A stretch of 19,643 nt of DNA from Methylococcaceae bacterium (GCA_013140465.1 JABFST010000230.1:1-19643); one strand, 5' to 3'; positions 9,321 through 16,753 are shown, counted from the stretch's first letter. Notes: a model not told the origin generated them from the sequence alone. Numbers and translations: made by a program.

Positions 9321-10043
9321 ATGAAAAATTTACTGCTAACGTTTTTATTACTGCTCACAATGTCTTTTGGGGTGGTGGCATCCGAGGAAATAGAACTGCA
9401 AGAAGCTGACATAGATTTGTCTGATAGTGCCTCTTTACAGCGCGGCGCACAACATTTTGTCACTTATTGTTTGGGTTGCCATTCGGCAAAGCACATCCGC
9501 TACTTGCGTATTGCCGTCGATTTAGGCGTAGACCAAAAGAAAGTGTTGCAAGAAATCGCACCCGAAGGGGCCAGCATTTATGACCAATTGCATAGCGCGA
9601 TGAACAAACACGACGCTGAAAAATGGTTCGGCACTCAGCCGCCAGATTTGTCGTTGATTGCCCGCTCGCGTGGCGCAGATTGGCTATACAGCTACCTGAA
9701 AGGCTATTACCTAGACCCTAAAAGCCCTACAGGCGTAAACAACACGATTTTTGCCGACACGGCAATGCCTAACCCGCTGTGGCAGTTGCAAGGTGAACAA
9801 GTCACCGAAATCCGCAAAACCATTTATGGCGAACAGACAGAATTGGTGCTCCAAGAACCAGGCACCTTAAGCGAAGAAGAGTTTGACGTTTTTGTCAATG
9901 ACCTCGTTGGCTTTTTGGTGTATGTTGGTGAACCCGTTCAACTGGAAAGGGAGCGCATAGGCAAATATGTGCTGCTGTTTTTAGGTTTGTTTTTGGTCAT
10001 TGCCTATTTGCTTAAAAAGGAATATTGGCAAGACGTGCATTAA
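9321..10043 (+). CDS. petC: Ubiquinol-cytochrome c reductase cytochrome c1 subunit (PetC)
   Basis: Cytochrome c1 receives electrons from the Rieske subunit and passes them to soluble c-type cytochromes in the periplasm. The 240-residue precursor has a signal peptide (about 1-20, ending near GVVASEE), a haem c site CLGCH (C50, C53, H54), and the axial-methionine region DTAMPNPLW (M149). A C-terminal membrane anchor (about 213-231) ends in KKEYWQDVH. The start is one base after the petB stop, with AGGGAG at 9304-9309. Together with petA and petB it encodes the complete three-subunit bacterial bc1 complex. Confidence 0.97.
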   Translation: MKNLLLTFLLLLTMSFGVVASEEIELQEADIDLSDSASLQRGAQHFVTYCLGCHSAKHIRYLRIAVDLGVDQKKVLQEIAPEGASIYDQLHSAMNKHDAEKWFGTQPPDLSLIARSRGADWLYSYLKGYYLDPKSPTGVNNTIFADTAMPNPLWQLQGEQVTEIRKTIYGEQTELVLQEPGTLSEEEFDVFVNDLVGFLVYVGEPVQLERERIGKYVLLFLGLFLVIAYLLKKEYWQDVH

Positions 10044-10050
10044 ACCCGAT

Positions 10051-10102
10051 CCCCTAAAAACAAGGACGTTTTTAGGGGCTTAGGCCATGCTTTAGCCTAA
10101 GC
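10051..10102 (+). terminator. Tandem hairpins after petC
   Basis: Two adjacent palindromes follow petC. The first pairs CCCCTAAAAAC (10051-10061) with GTTTTTAGGGG (10068-10078) around a six-base loop, a perfect 11-bp stem. The second pairs GCTTAGGC (10078-10085) with GCCTAAGC (10095-10102). The first has its T-run inside the stem and no clean U-tail, so it may stabilise the pet mRNA end as well as terminate. The stem is symmetric. Confidence 0.6.
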
Positions 10103-10130
10103 GGGGTAACAGCCAAAACCTGACTCTTTA

Positions 10131-10139
10131 TGCTATAAT
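10131..10139 (+). promoter_or_regulatory. Extended -10 promoter of sspAB
   Basis: TGCTATAAT at 10131-10139 is a perfect extended -10 element (TGN plus TATAAT) 42 bases before the sspA start. No good -35 box lies 16-18 bases upstream (AGCCAA at 10111), as is common for extended -10 promoters. It follows directly on the petC hairpins, which suggests that sspAB is transcribed separately. Confidence 0.6.
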
Positions 10140-10180
10140 AACCTTTTTATCGCCCTATACGTCCAAAGAGGTTGTTATTC

Positions 10181-10816
10181 GTGGCAAACATTATTACCCG
10201 CAAATCTGTAATGACGCTATTTTCATCCCCCACTTGTGCAATGAGCCATTGCGCACGATTTGTTTTACACGAGAAAGCGGTTGCCGCAGACATAGAATAT
10301 TATGACCCGAATGACCCGCCAGAAGATTTATTGGAGCTTAACCCAAACGGGACTTCACCCACATTAATTGAACGCGATTTGGTGCTTTACGATTCGCGCA
10401 TCATTATGGAATACTTGGACGAGCGTTTTCCGCACCCGCCCTTGCACCAAATGGATCCGGTTTCCCGCGCCAACGCCCGCATGTTAATTAAGCGTATCGA
10501 CCAAGACTGGTATCAGTTATTGGATGAAATCTTATTTTCTGGCGAGAAAAAATCGGGGCGTGCCAAAAAAGCACTGCGTGAAAGCATTTTGTCGGCAGCC
10601 CCTATTTTTGCTGCCAGACCTTATTTTATGAGTGAAGAATTTTCGTTGATTGATTGCGCCATTGCGCCCTTATTATGGCGTTTGCCCAGTATCGGGATTG
10701 ATGTCTCAACACCCAATGAAGTGATTACCAATTATGCCCAACGGCTGTTTAAAAGACCGGCATTCAAGCGCAGCTTGAGTGATGCAGAAAAAGAAATGGC
10801 TGAGCCTTTAAAATAA
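10181..10816 (+). CDS. sspA: Stringent starvation protein A (SspA)
   Basis: SspA has a glutathione-S-transferase fold but acts as an RNA polymerase-associated regulator in starvation and acid stress. The 211-residue protein reads MANIITRKSVMTLFSSPTC at the start, close in style to E. coli SspA, and holds the conserved surface tripeptide PHP at 84-86. GST-N-like (about 9-85) and GST-C-like (about 94-205) halves are visible. I chose GTG at 10181 because AGAGG at 10167-10171 is at the right distance and the resulting N-terminus matches the family; TTG at 10172 and ATG at 10211 fit less well. It is followed by sspB after eight bases, and the pet-ssp order is common in gammaproteobacteria. Confidence 0.94.
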   Translation: MANIITRKSVMTLFSSPTCAMSHCARFVLHEKAVAADIEYYDPNDPPEDLLELNPNGTSPTLIERDLVLYDSRIIMEYLDERFPHPPLHQMDPVSRANARMLIKRIDQDWYQLLDEILFSGEKKSGRAKKALRESILSAAPIFAARPYFMSEEFSLIDCAIAPLLWRLPSIGIDVSTPNEVITNYAQRLFKRPAFKRSLSDAEKEMAEPLK

Positions 10817-10824
10817 CACCCAAC

Positions 10825-11202
10825 ATGACCTCCTTAAAACCCTATTTGATCCGTTCCATTTATGAATGGATTATCGATAATGAATTAACACCACACATCC
10901 TGGTCAATGCCGAAAACCGTCGTGCTGTGTTGCCACAACAATTTGTTGAGGATGGCAAGATTGTACTTAACGTTAGGCCAGAAGCCATTCAAGGGCTGTC
11001 GCTAGGCAATGAAGAAATTCATTTCAATGCCCGGTTTGGCGGCAAACCCATGCACATAGTGACACCTGTTTCCGCAGTCATGGCCATCTATGCCAAAGAA
11101 AACGGTAAGGGCATGATCTTCGACCAAGAAGAAGAAATAGACGAAACGCCTCCTCCAGAAGACAAACCCCCAACAAGACCTACTTTACGCATCGTAAAAT
11201 AA
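10825..11202 (+). CDS. sspB: ClpXP protease adaptor SspB
   Basis: SspB binds ssrA-tagged proteins and delivers them to ClpXP. The 125-residue protein has the N-terminal dimer and tag-binding domain (about 1-102, starting TSLKPYLIRSIYEW), an acidic, Pro-rich linker (101-117), and the C-terminal ClpX-binding peptide RPTLRIVK (118-125), which corresponds to the XB motif of E. coli SspB. The start is ATG eight bases after sspA. It ends the operon; a small five-base-pair hairpin (CCGCT/AGCGG) a few bases after the stop is too weak to call a terminator. Confidence 0.95.
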   Translation: MTSLKPYLIRSIYEWIIDNELTPHILVNAENRRAVLPQQFVEDGKIVLNVRPEAIQGLSLGNEEIHFNARFGGKPMHIVTPVSAVMAIYAKENGKGMIFDQEEEIDETPPPEDKPPTRPTLRIVK

Positions 11203-11486
11203 ACGTTGCTGTCAGCCGCTAATAAGCGGGTAAGCGCATATATTTGTCTGTTAGATAGGCCAATGGTGTTGATAGGCTTCGGCTTAATGTGCCATTGCCG
11301 ACCAAACTTCCATTAGCCTAACGCTGGCGTATGCAAATGCCTTAAACAGTCACCATAGCACCTACCCTAGCCGCGTTGCCCGGCGTTTAGCCATAACAGC
11401 GGGTGTGCAACCGCTTAAGCCAGTGCCGTGTCAACATTAAATCAGCATAGCAGTGATACCGCGCTAAACTTTAGCGGTAAGCCACA
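11203..11486. other. Gene-free region after sspB
   Basis: No credible reading frame in either direction. A bulged hairpin with stem GCTAAA/TTTAGC plus TACC/GGTA sits near 11457-11480, just before the MITE-like element. Otherwise nothing is recognised. Confidence 0.5.
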
Positions 11487-11624
11487 GAGACTGTGAAAGA
11501 ATTAACGTAAGCTTGCCCATCGGAGTGAAAAAACATTTTTTTCACTACAATCTATAATTAAATCAAATACTTATAAAAATATAAAACACCTTTTCGTGAG
11601 TATTTGAAATACTTTCACAGTCTC
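11487..11624. mobile_element. MITE-like element, 138 bp, with 13-17 bp terminal inverted repeats
   Basis: GAGACTGTGAAAG at 11487-11499 is exactly repeated in inverse orientation (CTTTCACAGTCTC) at 11612-11624. The match extends to 17 bases with one mismatch. The element is flanked by CACA at 11483-11486 and at 11625-11628, a candidate 4-bp target duplication. The interior is AT-rich and non-coding. It contains a 9-bp hairpin (GTGAAAAAA / TTTTTTCAC, 11525-11545) and a 15-base palindrome centred at 11606. This is the structure of a non-autonomous miniature transposable element; no transposase is in the window, so the parent family is unknown. Confidence 0.65.
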
Positions 11625-11649
11625 CACAGGCGGCAATACACCTACCGTT

Positions 11650-11784
11650 TTATGCAGCCGACGTTTTGCGCACCATCTGCTTTATCACGCGCACCAAATC
11701 AAGGATAGGCTTTCTTTTGTAATGGTTCATGATGTCTTCGACTTTGTTGTAAACTTGGTCGTGCATGTGAATTTTGCGTTGCAT
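11650..11784 (-). CDS. Small basic protein downstream of lexA, function unknown
   Basis: A 44-codon open frame reads MQRKIHMHDQVYNKVED and ends KQMVRKTSAA. It is basic (ten Lys/Arg, four Asp/Glu) and looks mostly helical. A strong ribosome binding site AGGAG is seven bases before the chosen ATG at 11784; another ATG two codons upstream is too close to it. The gene begins 33 bases after the lexA stop on the same strand, so it is probably cotranscribed with lexA and thus SOS-controlled. I do not recognise a family, and no signal peptide or membrane segment is seen. Support is the ribosome binding site, position and intact frame; its short length leaves real doubt. Confidence 0.5.
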   Translation of the reverse strand: MQRKIHMHDQVYNKVEDIMNHYKRKPILDLVRVIKQMVRKTSAA

Positions 11785-11816
11785 GGTCATACTCCTAGTG
11801 GATAGTGCTGTTGGTC

Positions 11817-12443
11817 TTAGTGGGAACGGTAACTGCGCATTTGTCCCACTAAAACACCCTGGATATTGACTTGCTCAGGGCGATAGGACATTGCGGCCAT
11901 ACTGGAATTAGCGGGCAGCAATAAAACTTGCTCCGCTGATTGCTCAATGTATTTCAGTGTTGCTTCAGAATTGTCGATAAGCGCAACGACGATTTCACCG
12001 TTATTGGCGTAATCACGTTGTTCAATGACCACCCAATCACCGTCAAAAATCCCTGCGTCTATCATAGAATCACCTTTAACTTGCAAGACATAACAAGGCT
12101 TGTTAGTTTTAAGGACTTGGGGGACGGTCATATAGCGGGTGTTTGCTAAGGCTTCTATGGGTTTGCCCGCTGCAATGCAGCCGATAAACGGCAAGCTTTG
12201 TTCATTGGCGATCTCATTATTAAGGGCCTTAGGAGTTAAGCGGATACCGCCTTGTTTGTTGCCGACAAACGATTCCACAAGCTCGGCATTGATTAAGGCT
12301 AAGATATGTTTGTACAAGGATCCGCGTGAAGACATGTTTAATGCCGAGCAGAGTTCGTCCAAACTCGGCGGGCAAGCAAAACTTTCGTAGTTGTCGCGCA
12401 GAAAGTTAAAAATTTCCAGTTGTCGTCTGGTTAAAACAGCCAT
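11817..12443 (-). CDS. lexA: LexA-family SOS repressor with divergent recognition helix
   Basis: LexA represses DNA-damage genes until RecA-stimulated self-cleavage. The 208-residue protein has an N-terminal winged-helix domain (about 1-72), the cleavage site Ala92-Gly93 in CIAAGKPIEA, the catalytic serine S126 in VKGDSMIDAGIFDGD, and the lysine K164 in EATLKYI. The recognition helix (SSRGSLYKHILAL, about 38-50) differs from the E. coli form (RSPNAAEEHLKAL) and is closer in style to Gram-positive and alphaproteobacterial LexA. Upstream lies a GTTC direct-repeat array instead of a CTGT-N8-ACAG box. It is divergent from uvrB, a classical SOS gene. It may be a LexA2-type paralogue rather than the only LexA of the cell. 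Confidence 0.92.
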   Translation of the reverse strand: MAVLTRRQLEIFNFLRDNYESFACPPSLDELCSALNMSSRGSLYKHILALINAELVESFVGNKQGGIRLTPKALNNEIANEQSLPFIGCIAAGKPIEALANTRYMTVPQVLKTNKPCYVLQVKGDSMIDAGIFDGDWVVIEQRDYANNGEIVVALIDNSEATLKYIEQSAEQVLLLPANSSMAAMSYRPEQVNIQGVLVGQMRSYRSH

Positions 12444-12515
12444 GTGATTGCAGCTCTTAAGTAGTTGGGTACGTTATTAGCTTAGCAATATTTTAAGATT
12501 TTGCAACAAAAAAGA

Positions 12516-12552
12516 GAACTAAAAGAGAACTAAAAGAGAACTAAAAGAGAAC
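12516..12552 (-). promoter_or_regulatory. Candidate LexA operator: four GTTC half-sites, 11-bp period
   Basis: GAAC occurs on the plus strand at 12516, 12527, 12538 and 12549, each 11 bases apart. Read on the lexA strand, this gives GTTC-N7-GTTC repeated through three overlapping pairs, with spacer TCTTTTA. GTTC-N7-GTTC is the established LexA box of Alphaproteobacteria. It lies 73-109 bases before the lexA start. A candidate lexA promoter (TTGCAA at 12506-12501 and TAAGCT at 12484-12479 on the minus strand) lies just downstream of it. The array is also in the upstream region of divergent uvrB, 237 bases from its start. Confidence 0.6.
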
Positions 12553-12788
12553 AAAACTTCGGGTTTGTGAATTATTACCTATTTAGGTGCTTGGTTTTAT
12601 GGGCTTAAGAAAATGCGTGCGTTAGCCATAGGTATGCGCATTGTGGGCAGTGAGAGTCCAATAGCGGATCAAAGCACTGGCGGTCTCTGTGCTGGTTTGG
12701 CTACACTATGCTAACCAGTTTAATGTAAACGCGTTAACAGGGGCTTATAGCGGGCCTTTTCCTAAGCCGCCACTTTCCATCTTCCGAT
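12553..12788. other. uvrB upstream region with a 16-base near-palindrome
   Basis: No gene is seen in this part of the lexA-uvrB gap. TGTAAACGCGTTAACA at 12724-12739 is palindromic with one mismatched pair and could be an operator, 50 bases before uvrB. It does not match CTGT-N8-ACAG spacing. No convincing -35/-10 pair for uvrB was found by eye. Confidence 0.4.
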
Positions 12789-14804
12789 ATGAAAAAACCC
12801 TTTAAAATCCATAGCCGATTCCAACCCGCAGGCGACCAGCCCACCGCCATTCAAGCCTTAGTGGATGGCTTGAATGATGGCGAAGTGCATCAAACCCTAT
12901 TGGGCGTAACAGGTTCGGGCAAGACTTTTACCATCGCTAATGTCATCAACCAAGTGCAGCGTCCGGCGATGATTATGGCTCCAAACAAAACCCTTGCGGC
13001 GCAGTTATACGGTGAAATGAAGGAGTTTTTCCCCGAAAACAGCGTCGAATATTTTGTTTCCTACTACGATTATTACCAGCCCGAAGCCTATATTCCCGCC
13101 TCAGACACCTTCATCGACAAAGATGCCGCCATCAACGAACACATCGAACAAATGCGCTTGTCCGCCACCAAGGCCTTATTGGAGCGTAGCGATTCGATCG
13201 TCGTGGCGACGGTGTCCGCCATTTATGGCTTAGGCGAGCCGGAATCCTACTTCCAGATGGTGTTGCATTTGGTTAAAGGCGACATGATTAACCAGCGCAC
13301 TATTTTGCGCCGTTTGGCGGAAATGCAATACACCCGCAATGACATCGAATTGCGCCGCGCCACCTACCGCGTGCGTGGCGAAGTAATCGACATTTTTCCG
13401 GCGGAATCGGACAGCGAAGCCTTGCGCGTGGAATTGTTTGATGACGAAATTGAACGCCTGTCCTTGTTCGACCCGCTCACAGGCGAAATCCTGCACCGTT
13501 TGGCGCGTTACACCGTGTATCCCAAAAGCCATTACGTCACGCCTAGGGAACAGCTGTTACAAGCCGTAGACAACATTAAAATCGAGCTAAAAGACCGCCT
13601 GAAACAATTGCACAGCCTGAACAAACTGGTCGAAGCCCAGCGTTTGGAACAACGCACTTTGTTTGATATAGAAATGATCTTGGAAGTGGGCTATTGCGCG
13701 GGCATAGAAAACTATTCGCGGTATTTGTCGGGCAAACAAGCGGGGGAATCACCGCCGACCATGTTCGATTATTTGCCCGACAATGCCTTGGTGATAATTG
13801 ACGAAAGTCATGTCACCGTGCCGCAAATTGGCGCGATGTACAAAGGCGACCGTTCCCGCAAAGAAACGCTGGTGGAATACGGTTTTCGCTTGCCTTCGGC
13901 GTTAGATAACCGACCGCTGATGTTCGCCGAATTTGAGGCCAAAGCCCCACAGCGCATTTATGTATCCGCCACCCCTGGGCCTTACGAACGCGAGCATTCC
14001 GGCGTGTTTGCCGAACAAGTCGTGCGCCCTACTGGCTTGTTGGATCCGGTCGTAGAAGTGCGCCCCGCCACCTCGCAAGTAGATGATTTGTTGTCGGAAA
14101 TCCGCTTGCGCGTGGACAGCAAAGAACGCGTGCTAGTGACGACGCTGACCAAACGCATGTCCGAAGATTTAACCGAATATTTGGCGGAACACGGTGTGTG
14201 CGTGCGCTATCTGCATTCCGACATCGACACCGTGGAGCGGGTAGAAATCATCCGCGATTTGCGCTTGGGGCAGTTTGATGTACTGGTGGGCATCAACCTG
14301 TTGCGCGAAGGCTTGGATATACCCGAAGTGTCGTTGGTCGCCATCTTAGATGCCGACAAAGAAGGCTTTTTGCGTTCGGTCGTATCGCTGGTGCAAACCA
14401 TAGGCCGTGCCGCCCGTAACGCCAACGGCAAAGCCATTTTGTATGGCGACAAGATCACCCGCTCCATGCAGCAAGCCATCGAAGAAACCGAACGCCGCCG
14501 CAGCAAACAACAGCAATTTAACAGCGACCACGATATCACCCCGGCAACCATATTCAAATCCGTCAACGATATATTACAAGTGGCGATACCCGGCTCAGGC
14601 GGGGCGGCAAACGACAAAAAAGCCAGCAAAGTGGCTGAACCTAGCCCCGATTACCAAGTGCTGACTCCCAAGCAATTGGGCAAAAAGCTTAAACAATTGG
14701 AAGATGCCATGTACCGCCACGCCAAAAATTTAGAGTTTGAACAAGCGGCTAAAATTAGGGATGAAATTAAGTTGTTGCAGGAGCGGGTGTTGACGATGGC
14801 TTAA
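12789..14804 (+). CDS. uvrB: Excinuclease ABC subunit B (UvrB)
   Basis: UvrB is the damage-verifying helicase-like subunit of nucleotide excision repair. It is loaded by UvrA and then recruits UvrC. The 671 residues match the E. coli length (673). Visible landmarks: Walker A GVTGSGKT (39-46), the tyrosine-rich damage-binding hairpin [13 protein letters not shown] (91-103), the DESH box (338-341), and helicase motifs near [15 protein letters not shown] and [11 protein letters not shown]-terminal UVR motif for UvrC contact lies at about 630-665. It is transcribed away from lexA, and its upstream region holds the GTTC repeats. Its last 14 codons and the following palindromes are duplicated in tandem just downstream. 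Confidence 0.98.
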   Translation: MKKPFKIHSRFQPAGDQPTAIQALVDGLNDGEVHQTLLGVTGSGKTFTIANVINQVQRPAMIMAPNKTLAAQLYGEMKEFFPENSVEYFVSYYDYYQPEAYIPASDTFIDKDAAINEHIEQMRLSATKALLERSDSIVVATVSAIYGLGEPESYFQMVLHLVKGDMINQRTILRRLAEMQYTRNDIELRRATYRVRGEVIDIFPAESDSEALRVELFDDEIERLSLFDPLTGEILHRLARYTVYPKSHYVTPREQLLQAVDNIKIELKDRLKQLHSLNKLVEAQRLEQRTLFDIEMILEVGYCAGIENYSRYLSGKQAGESPPTMFDYLPDNALVIIDESHVTVPQIGAMYKGDRSRKETLVEYGFRLPSALDNRPLMFAEFEAKAPQRIYVSATPGPYEREHSGVFAEQVVRPTGLLDPVVEVRPATSQVDDLLSEIRLRVDSKERVLVTTLTKRMSEDLTEYLAEHGVCVRYLHSDIDTVERVEIIRDLRLGQFDVLVGINLLREGLDIPEVSLVAILDADKEGFLRSVVSLVQTIGRAARNANGKAILYGDKITRSMQQAIEETERRRSKQQQFNSDHDITPATIFKSVNDILQVAIPGSGGAANDKKASKVAEPSPDYQVLTPKQLGKKLKQLEDAMYRHAKNLEFEQAAKIRDEIKLLQERVLTMA

Positions 14805-14824
14805 CAGTACGATTGCCCCGCGTA

Positions 14825-14844
14825 GGGGCGAATTCATTCGCCCC
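14825..14844. repeat. REP-like short palindrome, copy 1
   Basis: GGGGCGAATTCATTCGCCCC is a 9-bp stem with a two-base loop. It shares its arms with 5864-5883 and is identical to 14997-15016. Confidence 0.75.
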
Positions 14845-14863
14845 CCGTTAAGCCAACCACCGC

Positions 14864-14926
14864 CGGAGTGCAACGGCTTTAGACGTTGCACTTTGCCACG
14901 GCAATGTCTAAAGCCATTGCACTCCG
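14864..14926. repeat. Long palindrome, copy 1 (26-bp arms), possible uvrB terminator
   Basis: The left arm (14864-14889) begins CGGAGTGCAACGGC and the right arm (14901-14926) ends GCACTCCG, with an 11-base loop. Two positions in the right arm differ from perfect pairing. No U-tail follows, so this is more likely a palindromic repeat than a dedicated terminator. Confidence 0.8.
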
Positions 14927-14996
14927 AGTATCATGAAATCAAGCTGTTGCAGGAGCGGGTATTGACGATGGCTTAACAGTACGATTACCCCGCGTA

Positions 14997-15016
14997 GGGG
15001 CGAATTCATTCGCCCC
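14997..15016. repeat. REP-like short palindrome, copy 2
   Basis: Identical to the copy at 14825-14844 and at the same place in the second 172-bp unit. Confidence 0.75.
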
Positions 15017-15035
15017 CAGTTAAGCGAATCCCCGC

Positions 15036-15098
15036 CGGAGTGCAACGGCTTTAGACGTTGCACTTTGCCCCGGCAACGTCTAAAGCCGTTGCACTCCG
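15036..15098. repeat. Long palindrome, copy 2 (perfect 26-bp arms)
   Basis: The left arm at 15036-15061 and the right arm at 15073-15098 are exact reverse complements over 26 bases around an 11-base loop. It lies between the convergent uvrB and phosphodiesterase-like genes, 18 bases from the end of the latter. Confidence 0.85.
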
Positions 15099-15115
15099 AT
15101 GAGTAAGCCAAAAAA

Positions 15116-16753
15116 CTACCCCAATTCCTCGCGCAGTTTTTGCAAACACGGAATATTCACAGGCAGCACGCCTATAGCGTCTAAATGACGGCGGGCGGCA
15201 TCAAGATCATTTCGGGCGCGTGCCAAGATAGCCTGTATGCCTTGCTGGTAAAGTTCTGCCGATACCAAGTTTACTGGCAGCCCCGCTTGCCGCAAAACCG
15301 TTGCGTCTGCTTGCGCCAAGATGGGTAATAGCGGTACCAGCAACTGCGCGGCCTCGCTCCAACGCCCTAGCGTCCCTAGTATGCCGCCTTGCTCCAGTGT
15401 GGCGCGCAAGACCATAGCCCCGCCGCCTCGGCGCAAATCATTCAGGCAGGCAAACGCGGCATCAATCTCGCCGCGCTGCATCAAAATACGGTAGCGGTTC
15501 CATTCCCGTTCTCCGGCGGCGTTAGCCTGATCCATTGCTAACCGTTCTGCGAGAGGGTCGGTCAAACCCATTGCGGTCAATTGCGCCAGCCATTCAATAT
15601 CTTCGTCGTTTGCGGGCTGTGCCACTGGCGGCTTATCAGCAACAACAGGCGGGCATGGGCGTAACTCGGTGGTTGCTGGCCAAAGTGCCTGGCCCGGCCA
15701 TTCAGCAGGGGCGGCAAGGCCAAAAGCCGCCAGTACCGTTGGTGCCAAATCAAGCACAGTTGCCGATTGCGGCTTAGGATCGGCAACGATGTCCGAACCC
15801 GCCAATAGCCACCAGCCTTCTGGGCGAATGTTTGGTGTCGCTGCGTCGGCCTGCTCCAAACCAAGCCCGCGAAACTCGGGCTCCAGCCGATAGCCATGAG
15901 AACTGACGATACCCACAGCCGCATCCGTCCCCGCCAATTCCACGATACGTCCCAGCAGTTTATCCAGTATGCGGTAAGCACTGCTGATAACAAATTGGTA
16001 ATGCTCGAAATCCGCCTCGCTCACCGCCACTAACCGAGGTGGGTGATAGCCTAGGAATTCGCGCGACAACTCAGCCAAAAACGGATAACGGATTATCCCG
16101 GACGTGGTCGGTTGTAGCTCCAGCAACGCCGTGGTGGCATTGTGCAGGCTGAGCGCACGCGCTAAGGCAACGCCAACGAACGTGGGACGGCGATCCGTAG
16201 CCGGATCGGCTGCCGCCAATTTGGGCATCAGCAAGCCCAGAACCTCGCCCTCTAAGTTTTTGGGATGGACGCGCAACTCCTCCAGCATAGCCACGGTGCT
16301 TGAATCCAACCCGGCAAACGTGGCGGACGGCAATGCTTCCCAACATCCGTCGGCACCAAACGCTCCCGGATACGCGCCGCTAACGCACGCGCCAGGCCCT
16401 GAAGCCGGATGCGTAAGTGGCAGGCCGACCCGAAAGCTGTCGATACCCGCTGCCGCCAGCCATTCCCATAATGCCGGGACCTGTAGCGAAGAACTGTCTA
16501 CCGCTTGCACGCCGCCATTCAGCGTATCCGCCTCTTGTCCGGCCAACACGCCATGTGCGTCTGGCCAACGTCCGCTGACTAAGCTCGCCCAGCAGGCGGG
16601 TGGGCAATCGGCAAGAATTGGCGTCAGTGGCCCGTGCCGACCGCGCCGTAACAGGCTTGCTAAATTTGGCATTAAGCCTGCGCGCAACAAGGGCGCGAAC
16701 AAGGCGGGTTCCAGTCCGTCCAGGCCGAGAACAAGAAAACGGCTAATACTCAT
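15116..16753 (-). CDS. Alkaline-phosphatase-superfamily (type I phosphodiesterase-like) protein, probably catalytically altered
   Basis: The 545-residue protein starts VLGLDGLEPALF, with the first metal-ligand Asp (D12), and has the RWPDAHGV stretch (63-70) and late DLAPTVLAAFGLAAP (335-349) of the phosphodiesterase/nucleotide pyrophosphatase family. D248 and H251 fit another ligand pair. Three other key places look replaced: no Ser/Thr at the nucleophile loop (ADCPPACW, 48-55), SSHG instead of SDHG (S285), and NIRPEG instead of THRPEG (I309). Residues about 385-545 form an all-helical, TPR-like tail. No signal peptide is seen. It is coupled to the upstream acetyltransferase-like gene by an 11-base overlap, with GGGAG before the ATG. 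G+C is higher than in uvrB. Function is unknown. Confidence 0.75.
   Translation of the reverse strand: MSISRFLVLGLDGLEPALFAPLLRAGLMPNLASLLRRGRHGPLTPILADCPPACWASLVSGRWPDAHGVLAGQEADTLNGGVQAVDSSSLQVPALWEWLAAAGIDSFRVGLPLTHPASGPGACVSGAYPGAFGADGCWEALPSATFAGLDSSTVAMLEELRVHPKNLEGEVLGLLMPKLAAADPATDRRPTFVGVALARALSLHNATTALLELQPTTSGIIRYPFLAELSREFLGYHPPRLVAVSEADFEHYQFVISSAYRILDKLLGRIVELAGTDAAVGIVSSHGYRLEPEFRGLGLEQADAATPNIRPEGWWLLAGSDIVADPKPQSATVLDLAPTVLAAFGLAAPAEWPGQALWPATTELRPCPPVVADKPPVAQPANDEDIEWLAQLTAMGLTDPLAERLAMDQANAAGEREWNRYRILMQRGEIDAAFACLNDLRRGGGAMVLRATLEQGGILGTLGRWSEAAQLLVPLLPILAQADATVLRQAGLPVNLVSAELYQQGIQAILARARNDLDAARRHLDAIGVLPVNIPCLQKLREELG

Larger units (their letters stand above)
14761..15099. 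repeat. 172-bp tandem duplication of the uvrB 3' end and its palindromes
   Basis: The stretch 14761-14932 is repeated at 14933-15099 with a constant offset of 172 bases and no indels. I count 11 base differences over 167 bases. The unit contains the last codons of uvrB with the stop, one short palindrome and one long palindrome. The second copy still reads [13 protein letters not shown] and stop in frame; its three changes in that part are all synonymous. Confidence 0.9.

Noticed and set aside
10172..10180. TTG start for sspA
   Set aside because: It lies too close to the AGAGG site; GTG at 10181 has proper spacing and gives the family-like N-terminus.
12516..12552. CRISPR array or simple replication slippage for the 11-bp repeats
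   Set aside because: The unit is far too short for CRISPR. Simple slippage is possible, but the exact match to a known LexA box layout upstream of lexA makes an operator more likely.
12724..12740. Canonical gammaproteobacterial LexA box upstream of uvrB
   Set aside because: The half-sites around the near-palindrome have ten bases between them rather than eight, and only one half is CTGT-like.
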